A DNA stretch of 64,000 bases, from assembly GCA_039707465.1 (NCBI GenBank), contig CM077643.1, forward strand, positions 326,080,919 to 326,144,918, in the 5' to 3' direction. Under the pieces are notes generated by a model, which was not told where the DNA came from, ran no database searches, and saw only the letters and a list, made by a program, of their open reading frames with translations. A program made the position numbers and the translations under genes. The stretch comes from Rhabdophis nuchalis (taxonomy: Eukaryota; Chordata; Lepidosauria; Squamata; Natricidae). Of this stretch, positions 35,170 through 46,799 are shown in pieces. The stretch's first letter is position 1. Every line of letters starts with the position of its first letter.

Positions 35170-35844
35170 ACTGTGATTAGAACTGCAATTAAAATAACAA
35201 TCCCATTGACCCCGCATGCATCCAACCAGTAAGTTTGAAGAACATGGTTGAGATTGCTCTCATTTACTTTCACATTTAAGCCAATGGAAAACATATTCTG
35301 TCCCTAAAATTTTGACAGGATGAAGCATTGCTCTGAGGAATTGCAGAACATGAACTTCAGAGCAACTGGCAAATGCAAACTTCCTCCTCCAAGCCACTCA
35401 GTGTTGATCCATCAAAGGAAAACATTCTTCAAGTAACATCTGGATCCTGTAATAATATATGCATTTGTTATTAATTCATAAAAGCAGGAAAGTATGGCCT
35501 ATGCCATTTAAAGATACAACCAGAATCTTGGCTGGGTCTTGGATTCAGCCCATATTCAACCAAGAGCAAAACTTTTGGCTTGGAGTTCAAAAGTACATGG
35601 CTTTATTTAACTTGGCTTTGATTTTAGGTTCAATAGTTTTATCTAGAGCCGTGCTTACTGCTTTTTAATATATCGTTTGCTTCCAGTGGTCGTGTACCTT
35701 GGAATATCGCTTGTTTACTCTCTTAGACAATGTCCCGCAAAAATCAGTAAGATTTATAATAAGAAAAACTGTTTTTAGAACTTCGTTTTTTTGTGTTAAA
35801 CGATTTCTTAGTTTGAGTGTCATTAAAATTATTCTCCATGGTTC
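35170..35844. other. Sequence without recognised genes
   Basis: Nothing supported. Confidence 0.5.
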
Positions 35845-35856
35845 AAGACAAGAATT

Positions 35857-37846
35857 GGCTTCCGGTTCCGGCTCCGGCGGCGACGGGCGAACTTAGGGTT
35901 TGCTCGCCGCTTTGATCCTTTTCCTGCCCCCCCACGGGGGCGAGAAGCCCCTTGTTTGGGGCTTCTCCCGTAAAGCCGGCTCGACAGGGAAGCCCCCCCC
36001 CCGCGGCAGCGGGGAGAGCGACCCTGCTCCTCAGCTTAGGTGGAGGAGGACATGCTGCGGGGGGTCTTCCCTTCGCCAAAGGTTGGCGGCACCATTTAAT
36101 TCTATGAAGAGAGAAGATCGGAAGAGTCGGGAGGCTTTTCGGGACCTCAGCTGCGAGCGGAGAGTGAGCGTTTAAAACTTTTCTTTTTGTGTACTGTCAG
36201 CCGGGCTGAAAGGGACTGGAGGGGGGTGTTTGTTTCCAAAAACCCCCCTTGGACTAAAAGCGGCACTCGGAAATGCCTCGTTGCGAGGAATCGGAAACTT
36301 TAAATCTGGATGGTCTCTAACAAGGGAAAGTACTTTGCGGCTTGTTTGCAATTATGTCTCGAGGTCTGGCTGAAACAGTTTCTTTTTTGCTTTTTAACCG
36401 CTTTCTCCCTCGGGCTCTGAGTTTGGGCGGAAAATGGCTTCTCTTTGTCCCCGACTGACTATGACCTATGGAAAATTACCAGTGTCTCTTTGCGATTTGG
36501 ACTTCCTCTAATTATTGATGAAGAATTTTCTTTTTTTGGATTTGTGTTTTCCTTTCTGGATTGCCTTCGTTATTATACCTATGGAGTTGGAAAAGTGTTT
36601 CTCTGTTGGCTTCTGAATTTTGCAGCTGTACAACTTTGAGGACTTTGGACTCCTAATCTGCCTTACCAGCCCCACCCTAAAAACGCCATTTTACTGGCAC
36701 GGATATTAACAGTTAAACATGGCACAAGAAGCAACGCTCGCAAGCCTTGAACAAAGAATGACTGCCCTTGAAACTGCTATACAAAATTTGGTATCAGAAA
36801 TTAAGGCTCAGAGGGCAGAAAATGTCAACTTTAAAAAGGAACTATTGGACACTCGAAAACAAGTGCTTGAGAATACACAGAAGAATGAAGAATTGAAAGG
36901 GGGGCTGGAGGGGGCTAAGGGAGAGATTAAAAATGTTTCTAATGAGGTTGTGGAAATAAATGCGCATGTGACTAGGATTGATTTGGAAAGGATGACATAT
37001 TTTTTGAGATTCCAGAATGTTTCTGAGATGGATGGTGAATGTCTCCCTGATCTTATGAGTACAATTATTGCAGACTATTTACATAAACCCAAAGATGAGA
37101 TCAGAGGGGACATTGACCTAGTCTACAGAATAAATTCTGCATATGCTAGGATGAATGAAGTACCCAGAGAGATACATGTAAAATTTGTTAGAAGGTCAAC
37201 CAGAGAGGAAATCTTGAAGGCGCAAAGAGGGAGTCCTATGATTTACCAACAAAAGGAGATTACCATCTTGAAGCAGATTCCAAGAAAGATTAGAGAAGCC
37301 AGAAGGAAATTTTCCTTCTTGTCTAAAACATTGTTTGATCATGGGATCTGGTTCAAGTGGGTGACACCCGAAGGGATGCTGGTGTTCTGGGAAGGAGGTA
37401 GAGTAAAGATTAAAACAGTTGCTGAGGCGGAAGCCTTTCTTAAAAAACATTCCTCTGTCCTGGGAGAAGATCCAGGGGGGCAGGGGGAGCCATGGCCCCG
37501 CCCGCTGGGGGCCCGGGGGAGAAGGGGGAAGATACAATTGCCAAGAGACTTAGATCTAAAAAATAACTTTGCCCTTGTTTTTCTTTTGAGTAATATTGTA
37601 TGATATTTGTAATCTGGATTTTTGCAATTGACTGACAGTATATAACTGAAAAATTTAGGAATATGTACTTGCTCCCAGCTTGTAGTGTTATGTGAAATGT
37701 TTCTTTTTTTTCTTTTTAATAATGTAATTTGAGGTTCCGGAGGAGCCGACGACTTTGACGTGACCACTCTCAAAATTTCTATGTAACCCTTACCCTACCC
37801 CACAAAAAATGTAAACTCAATAAAACTTTTTCAATAAAAAAAAAAA
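35857..37846 (+). mobile_element. ORF1-only L1-derived retroelement (HAL1-like)
   Basis: The unit has a GC-rich leader (35857-36718, starting GGCTTCCGGTTCCGGCTCC), an intact ORF1 (36719-37603), about 230 bases of 3' UTR, AATAAA at 37819-37824 and a poly(A) run ending near 37848. AAGACAAGAATT occurs at 35845-35856 and again at 37847-37858. The duplication and the poly(A) show insertion by target-primed reverse transcription as one complete unit of about 2 kb. No ORF2 endonuclease/RT is present and no remnant of it is seen. The layout is that of mammalian HAL1 elements, which depend on an L1 ORF2 protein in trans. A retrocopied spliced L1 transcript is the alternative. Confidence 0.85.
36719..37603 (+). 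CDS. L1 ORF1p-like RNA-binding protein (294 aa)
   Basis: The ATG at 36719 opens an uninterrupted 294-codon frame. Residues 1-75 (heptad-like, ALETAIQNLVSEI, then LENTQKNEEL) are predicted coiled coil. About 84-170 fits the L1 ORF1 RRM-like domain: YFLRFQNVSEM, then LVYRINSAYARMNEVPREIH with VKF. About 175-245 fits the C-terminal domain: REEILKAQRG, ILKQIPRKIREARRKF, MLVFWEGGRVKI. In L1 elements this protein trimerises, coats the element RNA and acts as a nucleic-acid chaperone. The frame lies after a GC-rich leader and is followed directly by a short 3' UTR and poly(A). The last 45 or so residues, after the VLGEDPGG stretch, are low-complexity and may not be conserved. There is no ORF2. Confidence 0.87.
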   Translation: MAQEATLASLEQRMTALETAIQNLVSEIKAQRAENVNFKKELLDTRKQVLENTQKNEELKGGLEGAKGEIKNVSNEVVEINAHVTRIDLERMTYFLRFQNVSEMDGECLPDLMSTIIADYLHKPKDEIRGDIDLVYRINSAYARMNEVPREIHVKFVRRSTREEILKAQRGSPMIYQQKEITILKQIPRKIREARRKFSFLSKTLFDHGIWFKWVTPEGMLVFWEGGRVKIKTVAEAEAFLKKHSSVLGEDPGGQGEPWPRPLGARGRRGKIQLPRDLDLKNNFALVFLLSNIV

Positions 37847-37859
37847 AAGACAAGAATTT

Positions 37860-38475
37860 ACTTTATTGGAAATTGGAAAAGGAGAGCTGTAAAAACCCAT
37901 TTTTTCAAATAGCTTATAGTCACCAAGATAAGGCAGGACTTTCTAATGAAATTGGCATGCCTTCAACTTGTTCACAAGCTTACTGCTCATGCTGTAGTAC
38001 AGCAGGTGAAAGCTTTCTAGAGATCCAACCAGCTGGATTGTATTCCACTTTGGGAAAGAGAAAGAGACAGATGAGAGGTGCCGCCTTAACAGTTTGCTGC
38101 AGGACAAGTTAAGGTACAACAATTAATGAATTGAAAAAGTTGCCCAGATTCCCTCATCAGTGAGATGAACATCATCTAAATTTAATAAATAGAAATAAAT
38201 AAAATAAAACCTACCCTCATTCCTGTTATTTTGACACAACATTAGTTAGCATACTTAAAATGCTATAAATCACTAAATAAACTATATAAATAAGCTATAG
38301 TGCAGTTGAAAGCCACAATACTACCGTGCATGATGAATTTGGGGAGGTTGTAAATACTTTATAAATAAAGAAACTTATAAATATTGTGGGGAAAATCCCA
38401 TAGGTAAACTTTTTTTTTTACTTTCTTAGGCCAATGTTTGACATAACTGTAAACTGAAATCCAACTTTTACTTAA
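37860..38475. other. Sequence without recognised genes
   Basis: Nothing supported. Confidence 0.5.
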
Positions 38476-38479
38476 TAAA

Positions 38480-38497
38480 AGTGTGTGTGTGTGTGTG

Positions 38498-38582
<85 letters not shown>

Positions 38583-38583
38583 G
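38480..38583. repeat. (GT)n and (GATA)n microsatellite
   Basis: About nine GT units followed by about 21 TAGA units. Same GT-then-GATA order as at 17577-17697. Confidence 0.95.
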
Positions 38584-38589
38584 TAAGGT

Positions 38590-39650
38590 AGAGGTGGCTT
38601 TGTACATACTTAACTCTAATTGGGGACATATTTTTATGACTATGTAAAACTCTATTGCTGGACATTCAATGCATATACAGACATACATATTTTATGGAGG
38701 GCAGAAGGTCAGCACAGCTACTTCCACAGTAGAAAAATCTGAAACGCACCAGCAGCAGTTAATGAAATCAGCTTATTGTGCATGAGATGCTGAAACAGCT
38801 GGTCAGTTTTGATGCATTCTAATTGAACTGCACGGTGTTAAAAGCAAGACCCACATCAGCCAAGGCTAAGGGTTAACTTTCATGCCAGATGACAGAATAT
38901 GAATTACAGCAAGGTGTTGATTCTTATCTGTTCCTCAAAGTATTCTTCTGATCTTCTTAAGAACAACCTGTCTGGTGCAACCCTTCTTGCCAAGCCAGCA
39001 AAACTACAAGAGCTGGATATGTGTCTATTTTCTTTCCCTTAAGCATGTTCATTTTCAACCTAATTTCACAGCCCTAAGGATGAAACATGCAAATGTTTTG
39101 CCTTTATGTTTGAAAATGGAAATACTGTTGGCCTAGCCCTACTTATGACATACAGTACTCTTTTTTGGGGGGAGAAATGTTCTTCATCAAAAATGCTGTC
39201 ATGTCCCAAATTCCATGAATGTGTAATGATGATACCAATTTAGATACAGAGTTCACTCAAACAGTGGAACAGTGAAGTGCTTAAAAATGGCATGCTGGGG
39301 AAACTACCCTTAAAATAGCAAATGGAATGCCCGGTCAGGTGATAAACAAATGACTCCCCAAATCCTAAATTCACATATAGGCTGATGGGATTTAAGTCTA
39401 GCCCCCAAAATGGCTTTTGGAGAGAAATATAAAAGCTTAGCTTTAACCTGCTGTAATTTTGATTGTATTTAAGGTTTTGCATTTGACTATGGCAAGGAGA
39501 AATTTTACTCCAAGATAAGAAAAATTTTAACAGCACTCATCATAAGTGAACATTCAAGCAAAGTAATGTCTTAGAATTTTGGTTTAGTCTGGAAAAGCCA
39601 TTTCATTCCAATTCCAAAAGAATTACACAGGTTACCTACTGCATTCTTCG
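38590..39650. other. Sequence without recognised genes
   Basis: Nothing supported. Confidence 0.5.
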
Positions 39651-39652
39651 CT

Positions 39653-39749
39653 CAGGGTCTCCAAACTTGGAGACTTTAACACTTGTGGACTTCAACTCTC
39701 AGAATTCCTCCAATAGCCAATCTTAAAGTTGTCAGGTTTGGAGACTCTG
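39653..39749. mobile_element. Palindromic hAT-type MITE, family A, decayed
   Basis: The ends are CAGGGTCTCCAAACTTGG and inverted CAGGTTTGGAGACTCTG. Motif ACTTGTGGACTTCAACTCTC is present; the second half is partly lost. Flanking 8-mers no longer match. Confidence 0.75.
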
Positions 39750-39754
39750 CTCTA

Positions 39755-40195
39755 GGTGATGTAGACTTCAACTCCCCAGAATTATCAGCTGTGGTAATTT
39801 TTTGTTTCAGCAGTAATCAACCTATGGTAATGATGACTTAAACTATATTTACTGAATCACTCCAAGAACTTCCTGCAAGTAAGTTGTGGTCTGTTGACTG
39901 TCTTGAATTCCTACACTAGTTCCTGCCCCCCTTTCAGAGTACAAAAAGAATGGCCCGACTAAAGTGAAATCTGGTATGGATCCTGGGAACCCAGCACATT
40001 ACACCACCCAGCATTTTCTTTAACCATGTGACTGTCATTTATAGCAGCTGAATTTCAACATGACTGGGGAGGCTGCAGGTTGGGGAAGACAGATCTGTTT
40101 GCTTCTAAGTCTAATTTAGAGTGCTGGTAGTTTAAAAATCCTGAATAGCTGAGAAGCAATTCCTTATCTTGAAATAAGGTCATTGTCCAAATCCT
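39755..40195. other. Sequence without recognised genes
   Basis: Nothing supported. Confidence 0.5.
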
Positions 40196-40199
40196 TTTG

Positions 40200-40304
40200 G
40201 CAAGTGATGCATGCCTGCATGCATGCTTGTATGTATGTTTGTATTGTATGTATGTATGTATGTATGTATGTATGTATGTATGTATGTATGTATGTATGTA
40301 TGTA
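40200..40304. repeat. (TGTA)n microsatellite
   Basis: An imperfect TGCA/TGTA start, then a regular ATGT array from about 40226. Confidence 0.93.
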
Positions 40305-40314
40305 TTCTGCCTAA

Positions 40315-40644
40315 CATGTAATACAGCCCCAGTTCAATCCCAGTAAGGTGATAAGAGCTAAAAAGCTCGAAATAGATCTATACTAGTTTCCATGATTTAT
40401 TTATTGATCAACTCAAAAACCTAATATATATATATATTTGTTCCACAACACCCTGTTAGGGCCCCAATTAAGGGAGGAGACATACTGTTTCCTTTTCTGC
40501 CTTTCGGCTCATCACCAGAGACCATCTAGACAGAAAGCCATGAGTTCCGTTGTTGTGATTTTTTTTAATGTGTGTTAGTCTCTCTGATTTATTTATTTAT
40601 TGATCAGCTCATAAAACTAACACAAATATACATACATACATACA

Positions 40645-40675
<31 letters not shown>
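40315..40675 (+). mobile_element. Partial tRNA-SINE with TA tail and attached X segment
   Basis: 'cagttcaatcccagtaagg' is a B-box-like start. 'aagagctaaaaagctcgaaatag' and 'tttatttattgatcaactc' match the body of the SINE at 40888-41050. A (TA)n tail, a segment X (40439-40560) similar to 40690-40790, a second 'tttattgatcagctcataaa' end and a (CATA)n tail at 40630-40674 follow. Confidence 0.55.
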
Positions 40676-40857
40676 GAAGAATAATTATCACAGCTCCTGT
40701 GAAGAGGTCCCTTTAAGGGGAGGAGACTCAACGTCATCCCTCTCTGCCCTTCGACTCAACCCAGAGTCATCCAGACAGAGAACCAAATTAGATTAGAGAT
40801 GTTGAGTCTCCTCCCCTTAAAGGGACCTCTTCACAGGAGCTGTGATAATTATTCTTC
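40676..40857. repeat. Inverted repeat with 60-bp arms
   Basis: The arms 40676-40735 and 40798-40857 are reverse complements at 59 of 60 positions, with a 62-base loop. The arms include TCCCTTTAAGGGGAGGAGAC. The loop resembles 40490-40545. It can extrude as a long hairpin. Confidence 0.92.
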
Positions 40858-40887
40858 ATTTAAGAGTCCTGTAAATTGGCTGATATA

Positions 40888-41050
40888 TCAGGGATACCAG
40901 ATAGCTCAAGGCATAGAGAGCTTGCCTCAAGTGCTGGAAAGTCCTGGTTCAAATCCCAGTAGAAGGAGTATGGCCAGCTGAAGAAGGCTAATAAGCCTGA
41001 AATGGATCCATCCTGGTCTCTTTATTTTCAGCCCTTAAAAAATCTAGCAT
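40888..41050 (+). mobile_element. tRNA-derived SINE, third family
   Basis: A box TAGCTCAAGGCA (40902-40913) and B box GGTTCAAATCCC (40946-40957) are well spaced for a Pol III promoter. The body 'gaaggctaataagcctgaaa' follows. The 3' end 'ggtctctttattttcagccc' leads into a CATA/CA/TA microsatellite. Confidence 0.8.
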
Positions 41051-41051
41051 G

Positions 41052-41089
<38 letters not shown>

Positions 41090-41090
41090 C

Positions 41091-41135
<45 letters not shown>

Positions 41136-41166
41136 AGATTTTTTAAGGGCTGAAAATAAAGAGACC
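41015..41166. repeat. Inverted repeat of two SINE 3' ends around a microsatellite
   Basis: The arms 41015-41050 and 41131-41166 are reverse complements at 35 of 36 positions. The 80-base loop is (CATA)n(CA)n(CATA)n(TA)n. Confidence 0.9.
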
Positions 41167-41267
41167 CGAAGTCTTTTCCCGTGTAAAATTAAAGGTGTTT
41201 TTGCAACGTTTCGATGGGATCACCCCCATCATCATCAGGCCTGGGCCTTTGCTTTTTTGCAAAATCT

Positions 41268-41268
<1 letters not shown>
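41131..41268 (-). mobile_element. Second element sharing the SINE 3' end, minus strand
   Basis: After the shared 36-base end the sequence differs: 'gtttttgcaacgtttcgatg', 'atcacccccatcatcatcag'. It stops at the (TATC)n array. It looks like another retroelement head on the same tail. Confidence 0.5.
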
Positions 41269-41372
<104 letters not shown>

Positions 41373-41374
41373 AA

Positions 41375-44300
41375 GTTTTTTTCTCATGGAACTCCAACTT
41401 TAAAAAATCTCTCCTTCCAGTTTAATTGACTCAACGTTTCAGTCTTTATCAAGAAAGAACATGTTAGGCTCAAAACTACTGAGTTACCCCCTTTTCTGTT
41501 ACACTTTTTTGACTTTCAGTTTCTACAGTTCTGCTGTTTCTTCAAACTGAATTGTATTTGTTGTTATAATTGTTTCTGTCTTTGCTGCAGTGCCTTGGAA
41601 GAGCACTTTCAAAATCATGTAAATGAATAAAATGAGATAAACACACTTTGCATGAAGCGATAATTATGTAACTTGCAATGTATATTATTACAGATTATTT
41701 TAGGAGGGATTATATTACATTATTAGACCCTTAGCATATTTGTCTACATATTAGTTAAGCCATCCCTGAATACAAGAACAATTTAGAGGGGTCTCCTAGA
41801 CTTCGTGCATCAACCACTTGGCACCTTGGCAAGATAAAGAATGAAAACATAAGTCAGTACTTCAACGTAATACGGAGAAATCATGAATAAAGGTAATATT
41901 CGATCAGGAAATTTACCCTCTCACCCTCTTTCCCTATGAAAGTATTTTGAAATTGTTGTTGTGTGGCCTTGCTATAGAACACTTGTCAGAGGATTTTTTT
42001 AAAAAAAGCGAAGTGTGTGCATGTACATCTGCACACTATTTCTATTCTCTGTTAATCTTGTGTTTTCCGAAATAATATTTCTCTTTGCCTTGGCACTCTT
42101 GACTCACTTATCCTTCAGGGTGTAGCTTTTTGTTCCCCCACCCCCTAAATCTCATTAAAAAGAATCAGCCTCTGTAACATTTTCCAGTAGTACTTAACTG
42201 TTGAGCAATTTCCTTTTGGAATCTTTCCTGTTAAATGACTTAGTAAAATAACAGAGGCCCAGTGAAAGTCTCACTTTTGTCTCTGTAAAAATGTAAAAAT
42301 ATGGTATGTTTGGAGAATTATATATTGGATCCAGGCCTTCTTTCACACAACTAATTCCCTCAGGAATTTATTTCAGGATGGAGAAAGTGAATTCCTTAGA
42401 ACATTTTCATTAATTAGATGATTTATAATAACTTATAAAAAGCCACACTTGGTCATATAATTCTCTATCCAATGCACTCTCCTGCCCTGGCCTCAGTTAA
42501 GTCCATTATATTTAACAGCATTCATAACAGCATTTTAAAAAAGTTGTAGCATATAATTTAATAATGTGCACAAGTCTGGATCAATGCTATTATTGCTGCT
42601 TAGGGTGACTCCACCAGTCCCTCAAATGCACCCATAAAAGCACATCCATTGTTTCAAACTGTGTTACCCCCCCGAATCTTAGCGGCAATTCATGGAGGCC
42701 AAAGATTGGGTTAAAAATCCACACAGCTTTGGCTCTTTTCCTGGATCGCTGCCTCACCCCATTGATCACATGGTCCCATTCTTTTTGGATGCCAAATGCA
42801 ATTTTCTTCTGGCGTGGCAGCACTTCAGCTCAGCTCAAATTATGAAACTTCCTTTCTATTATGTGGGATGCTGGAATTTGTTAAGGCTTGGGAAGAGACC
42901 AAATCTATATTAATGGGAGCTTGCATCCATACCAGCCTTCACTTCCCAACATGATGCACCTTCCCTGTCTTCCCAGTGTTAGTTAACTCCAGAGTCCCAC
43001 AGAGCAACCAAGGTTGCTTTTTTTCATGCAGTGAAAAATATAAGATGTTTTTATTGGCGTTTTCTATCTCTCCCATATGTACTTATCATTCCTATATCCT
43101 CCCATGGTAAAAATTCAGATCTGTAAACTCTAATTAGGTGTTGATTACCACTCTTGGGTTATGACTAATTGGTCCAAGGTTATGCCAACACTTCTGGCCT
43201 TTTGGTTCTACCCTTGAGTGCCCTTTTCTGTTCAGCAGATCACTTGAGTGCCCTCTGCTGTTTTGCAGGGACACTCGAGTAAGAGTTTTGAAATATAAGG
43301 CACAGTGGATGTGCTGGTGTGCAGGTGTTTAAACAAGTTAAAGGGGAAAAAACTTTAATTTCAGCTGTTGGGTGTTTTTTCCCCCCCCCCCAAACACCCT
43401 GGGGAATGGAAAGTCAATAGGAAGACACAAATCAGTAGGAAAATAAATGCTATTTTCAGCTTTTTGAAATGGTATGGCTAACAAAAAACAGAGAAAGCGT
43501 GGGCATAGAATTGTTCTTAATGGAGCCCTTTTGAGACGAGATAACAGTGTTTTCTCTCTTGCTGTTGTGTGCATTTTTCACTCTGTCTTTGTCCAGCTGG
43601 GTTTAGTGATTGAGGTCTGGGTGTGCAATTGTGTATTTGTTCCACCAGATACTGAAGGCTGTTTGCTTTAAACAATGCAACATTGTTCTCTCTCTCTCTC
43701 TTTTCTCCTTTCTTTCTTTTCAAGATTGGAAGAAGCATTGCAATCCTTGGGAAAAGGGAGGGGGAATAGACTCAGCCATATTAGGAAAGTAAAACTTTTT
43801 TCTATCAGTATACTGCAATAATATAGAATGATTAAAAACACATCTGGTTTTTTTTTATTCATCTGCCCACATGGCTTTAAAAAAAAGCCAGTTTACTAAT
43901 ATAAGGCATGATGTGTGAGACTACATGAATTTTCTTTCATTCTTTTCTTTCTTTTCTTCCTTCCTTCCTTCCTTCTTTTCTTCTTTCCTTTTTCTTTCAT
44001 ATCTGACCAGACAAATATGTTCACCCGGGACACAATCCAACAGGAACAAATGTAGAGTGATATTTAGGAGACCCATTAACATCAACTGTATATTTTATGG
44101 CATGTTTCTCTTAAGCCCCAAAGAGCAGCCATTGGCATTCCAGTGAATCTTACTCATTTTTCCCAGTATCTCGATGGTTGGTTACTATATTTCCAGCTGC
44201 CACTATTATCAAATGAGTAAGCAGTCTGGCTGCTTCCAGCCAGCTGATTACCATGCCATTGTTATCTGACTGCTAGGAGTAGCAGAAAACCAGCTATGTG

Positions 44301-44630
44301 TATGAGAGGCATAAAAAGCATGTGGTGTATGTTTATGTATATACAGTACATATGAGGGATGCCTATATACATACAGCCTTCACTTAGCTGCTGAAGATCA
44401 AGTGGTTGTCCATCCTTGCTTAAAGCCACAAGATAAAAGAAAGCAATTTAACAGCTGGAAAAGCTGTACTGCTAAACAACCTCTGGTGCAGCTATTAGAA
44501 GGGGGAATGTAACACCAGGGAAAAAAAGAGTATCTATGCAATGTCCTTCTGTTTTGCTTGCATTCGTGTTTTGGGATGCTTTATGGTTCATTAAGAAAGT
44601 GACTTCACTATGTGTCTATTTGTGCATGTA
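41375..44630. other. Long stretch without recognised genes
   Basis: Unique-looking DNA with C runs near 43380-43391 and pyrimidine tracts at 43684-43721 and 43934-44000. A short tandem-like motif CTTGAGTGCCCT occurs at about 43213 and 43243. No coding or RNA feature is supported. Confidence 0.5.
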
Positions 44631-44639
44631 GTTGGGTAT

Positions 44640-44905
44640 CAGAGATGGGTTTCTACCAATTGACACTGGTTCGGGCGAACTGGAAGTGATAATTTGGCCT
44701 GGATTGCAGAGCCGACAGTGACCCAGGCTGGCCATGCCCCTGAACTTGTTCCCCAGTCACTGCTGCCATTGCCGTGTTTTTTAGTAATTGTTCATCTTTG
44801 CGCATGCACAGAACAATTTACAGTGAACTGCACACATGCAGTGCGCATCTGGTGTGCATGTGCGCAAAGCAAGTCAGTAGCAACACCAGTAGGAACCCAC
44901 CCCTG
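44640..44905. mobile_element. hAT-type MITE, family B
   Basis: Begins CAGAGATGGGTTTCTACC and ends GGAACCCACCCCTG. The exact 8-bp duplication TTGGGTAT lies at 44632-44639 and 44906-44913. The interior includes GGTTCGGGCGAACTGG and GCGCATGCACAGAACAATTT, shared with 62530-62802. Confidence 0.94.
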
Positions 44906-44914
44906 TTGGGTATG

Positions 44915-46350
44915 TGATATTTGATAATAAAAATCCAGAGTCCCCCTCAACCAGGGCTGATCCATTCATCACTGTGGAAGATGCAGATCCAGATTTGCTT
45001 TCTTTTATGTGGGCTAAACTTTCCCCTTGATAAATGAGATGACTGGAAATGCTTGCATCCAGGGCCCTGTTAATGAGGAAGAAGTTTGTGAAATGAGTAA
45101 GTTTGTTGCCGAACTTCTTCAAGACTGTAACCACCAATTTAAATATTCAGAGAGAAACTAAACATGCTTCTAGAATGAGGACATAACCACGAATTAAAAA
45201 TTCCAGAAGGGTGATGAAGGGAAAGTTTCAAAGAGCTTCCTTTCAAAGGTCACTGGATGATGGTATCACTTTCTAGTAGTTCACGAAGTTCGCTGGATGC
45301 CTGTTCCACTGCATTTTTGCTCTGCCAAAAGATGTTCTGCCTGATCTGGCCTCCACTTTCGAAGGCTTGCAGGTGGTGTTATCTGTGTTGCTTTGCAAAA
45401 AAAAAAAAATCTGTGGGCCTGTCTTGTCCTTCAGATAGGAGTCTGAAAGAGCATCGCATAATTACTGAAGGACACAGTCTGGCCTGATGCCCAAACCCTG
45501 AGGCCCATTGAATCCACTCAGAATAACAACTTTCTGACAAGACGAAAAAATAAATTTCAAGGTAACATTGACAATCCTCACTCCCAAGGTTTTAGCTGTC
45601 CAAAAACAATAACTCTAAGGCTCTTTGGAAGGGCTTTCAGTGTTCTGATAATCAGAACATGCCTTTATCTGGGATTTGCACCTAACAAAAAACATTTTAG
45701 AGCTCTAAGCAGGTTCTGAGCAGGTGGAGAGAAGGATCACTTAATGTTTTTCATCCCTGAGAGAAAGAACCACTTACAGGCAAACAAGAGCAATAATATG
45801 AGCCAGGTAGTAAGGTTGAAATAAGGGTAGGGTTTTTCCCCCTTTATTAATCAGAAACTGCCACTGACCTTCAGTAACATAGCACAGAATTCCACACAGT
45901 AAAGGTTGCATTTAAAAAAAAAAAAAAACCTGTCGACAAGCATAATCCTATAAAACAGCCTGATTTAGATCAGTGTTTCTCCTCTGATCTGGTAGATGGT
46001 CCTACTTAGGTAAGGCTGTACTGTATATATGCTGTTGAATTAATTCCTACTACCCCTTTTTAGGTTGCTCAGATTATTTTTAAAAGTTTCAAAAGATTTT
46101 TTTCCTCTTCATGAATGAAACAAAAAATAACTGAAATGCAGAACAAAAGAAAGAAGTAGAGGAAATTTAGCAGAACGGTCCAATAGTTCTAGTGATATAT
46201 CTCTGCAAGTGTGATGAGAAAGAAATTAAATGAAAATTATTCTTGTTAGGATATCAACAGATCTATTACACATGTTTGCACCTATTGGGGTGTGGGGAGC
46301 GAATTAGCTCAAACAGCCACTACTGCTTGATGAGCGATATATCCTGATGG
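44915..46350. other. Sequence without recognised genes
   Basis: Nothing supported; A runs at 45399 and 45913. Confidence 0.5.
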
Positions 46351-46354
46351 GCGA

Positions 46355-46632
46355 TATACAATACAATACAATAGCAGAGTTGGAAGGAACCTTGTAGGTC
46401 TTCTAGTCCAACCCCCTGCGTGGGCAGGAAACCTTATACCATTTCAGACAAATGGCTATCTAACATCTTCTTAAAAACTTCCAGGGTTGGGGCATTCACA
46501 ACTTCTGGAGGCAAGCTGTTCCAGAGGTTAATTGTTCTAACTGTCAGGAAATTCCTCCTTAGTTCTAAGTTGCTTCTCTCCTTGATTAATTTCCACCCAT
46601 TGCTTCTTGTCCTGCCCCCAGGTGCCTTGGAG
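46355..46632 (-). pseudogene. CR1 LINE 3' tail
   Basis: On the plus strand the order is 'acaatacaatagcagagttg', 'aggtcttctagtccaacccc', 'acttctggaggcaagctgtt', 'gtcaggaaattcctccttag', which is the reverse of the CR1 C-terminus and 3' end at 47765-48284. It stops in the 'cccattgcttcttgtcctg' box. Confidence 0.88.
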
Positions 46633-46654
46633 CATACTGGATGTGATATCCAGT

Positions 46655-46745
46655 ATAATGTAGTGGTTAAGATAAAGGATGGCCAAATTCAAGTTCATCT
46701 TCAGCTACAAATATTCATTGGTCATTCTCTCTCAGCCCAATCAGC
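46655..46745 (+). mobile_element. SINE fragment (MIR-like tRNA family)
   Basis: A-box-like TGTAGTGGTTAAGA and a weak B box near 'aattcaagttcatc', then 'attctctctcagcccaa'. Same family as 48315-48515 in the other orientation. Confidence 0.5.
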
Positions 46746-46799
46746 CTCATAAAGATCTTGTTGGTATTCTGACAAGGATAATTTTGTGAGGGGAAAAGA

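Noticed and set aside
37196..37773. Minus-strand frames of 113 and 144 codons across the L1-derived element
   Set aside because: Antisense to ORF1 and its 3' UTR, with no domain.
40902..40957. Functional tRNA gene
   Set aside because: A and B boxes are present but the sequence does not fold as a full cloverleaf and runs into a SINE body.
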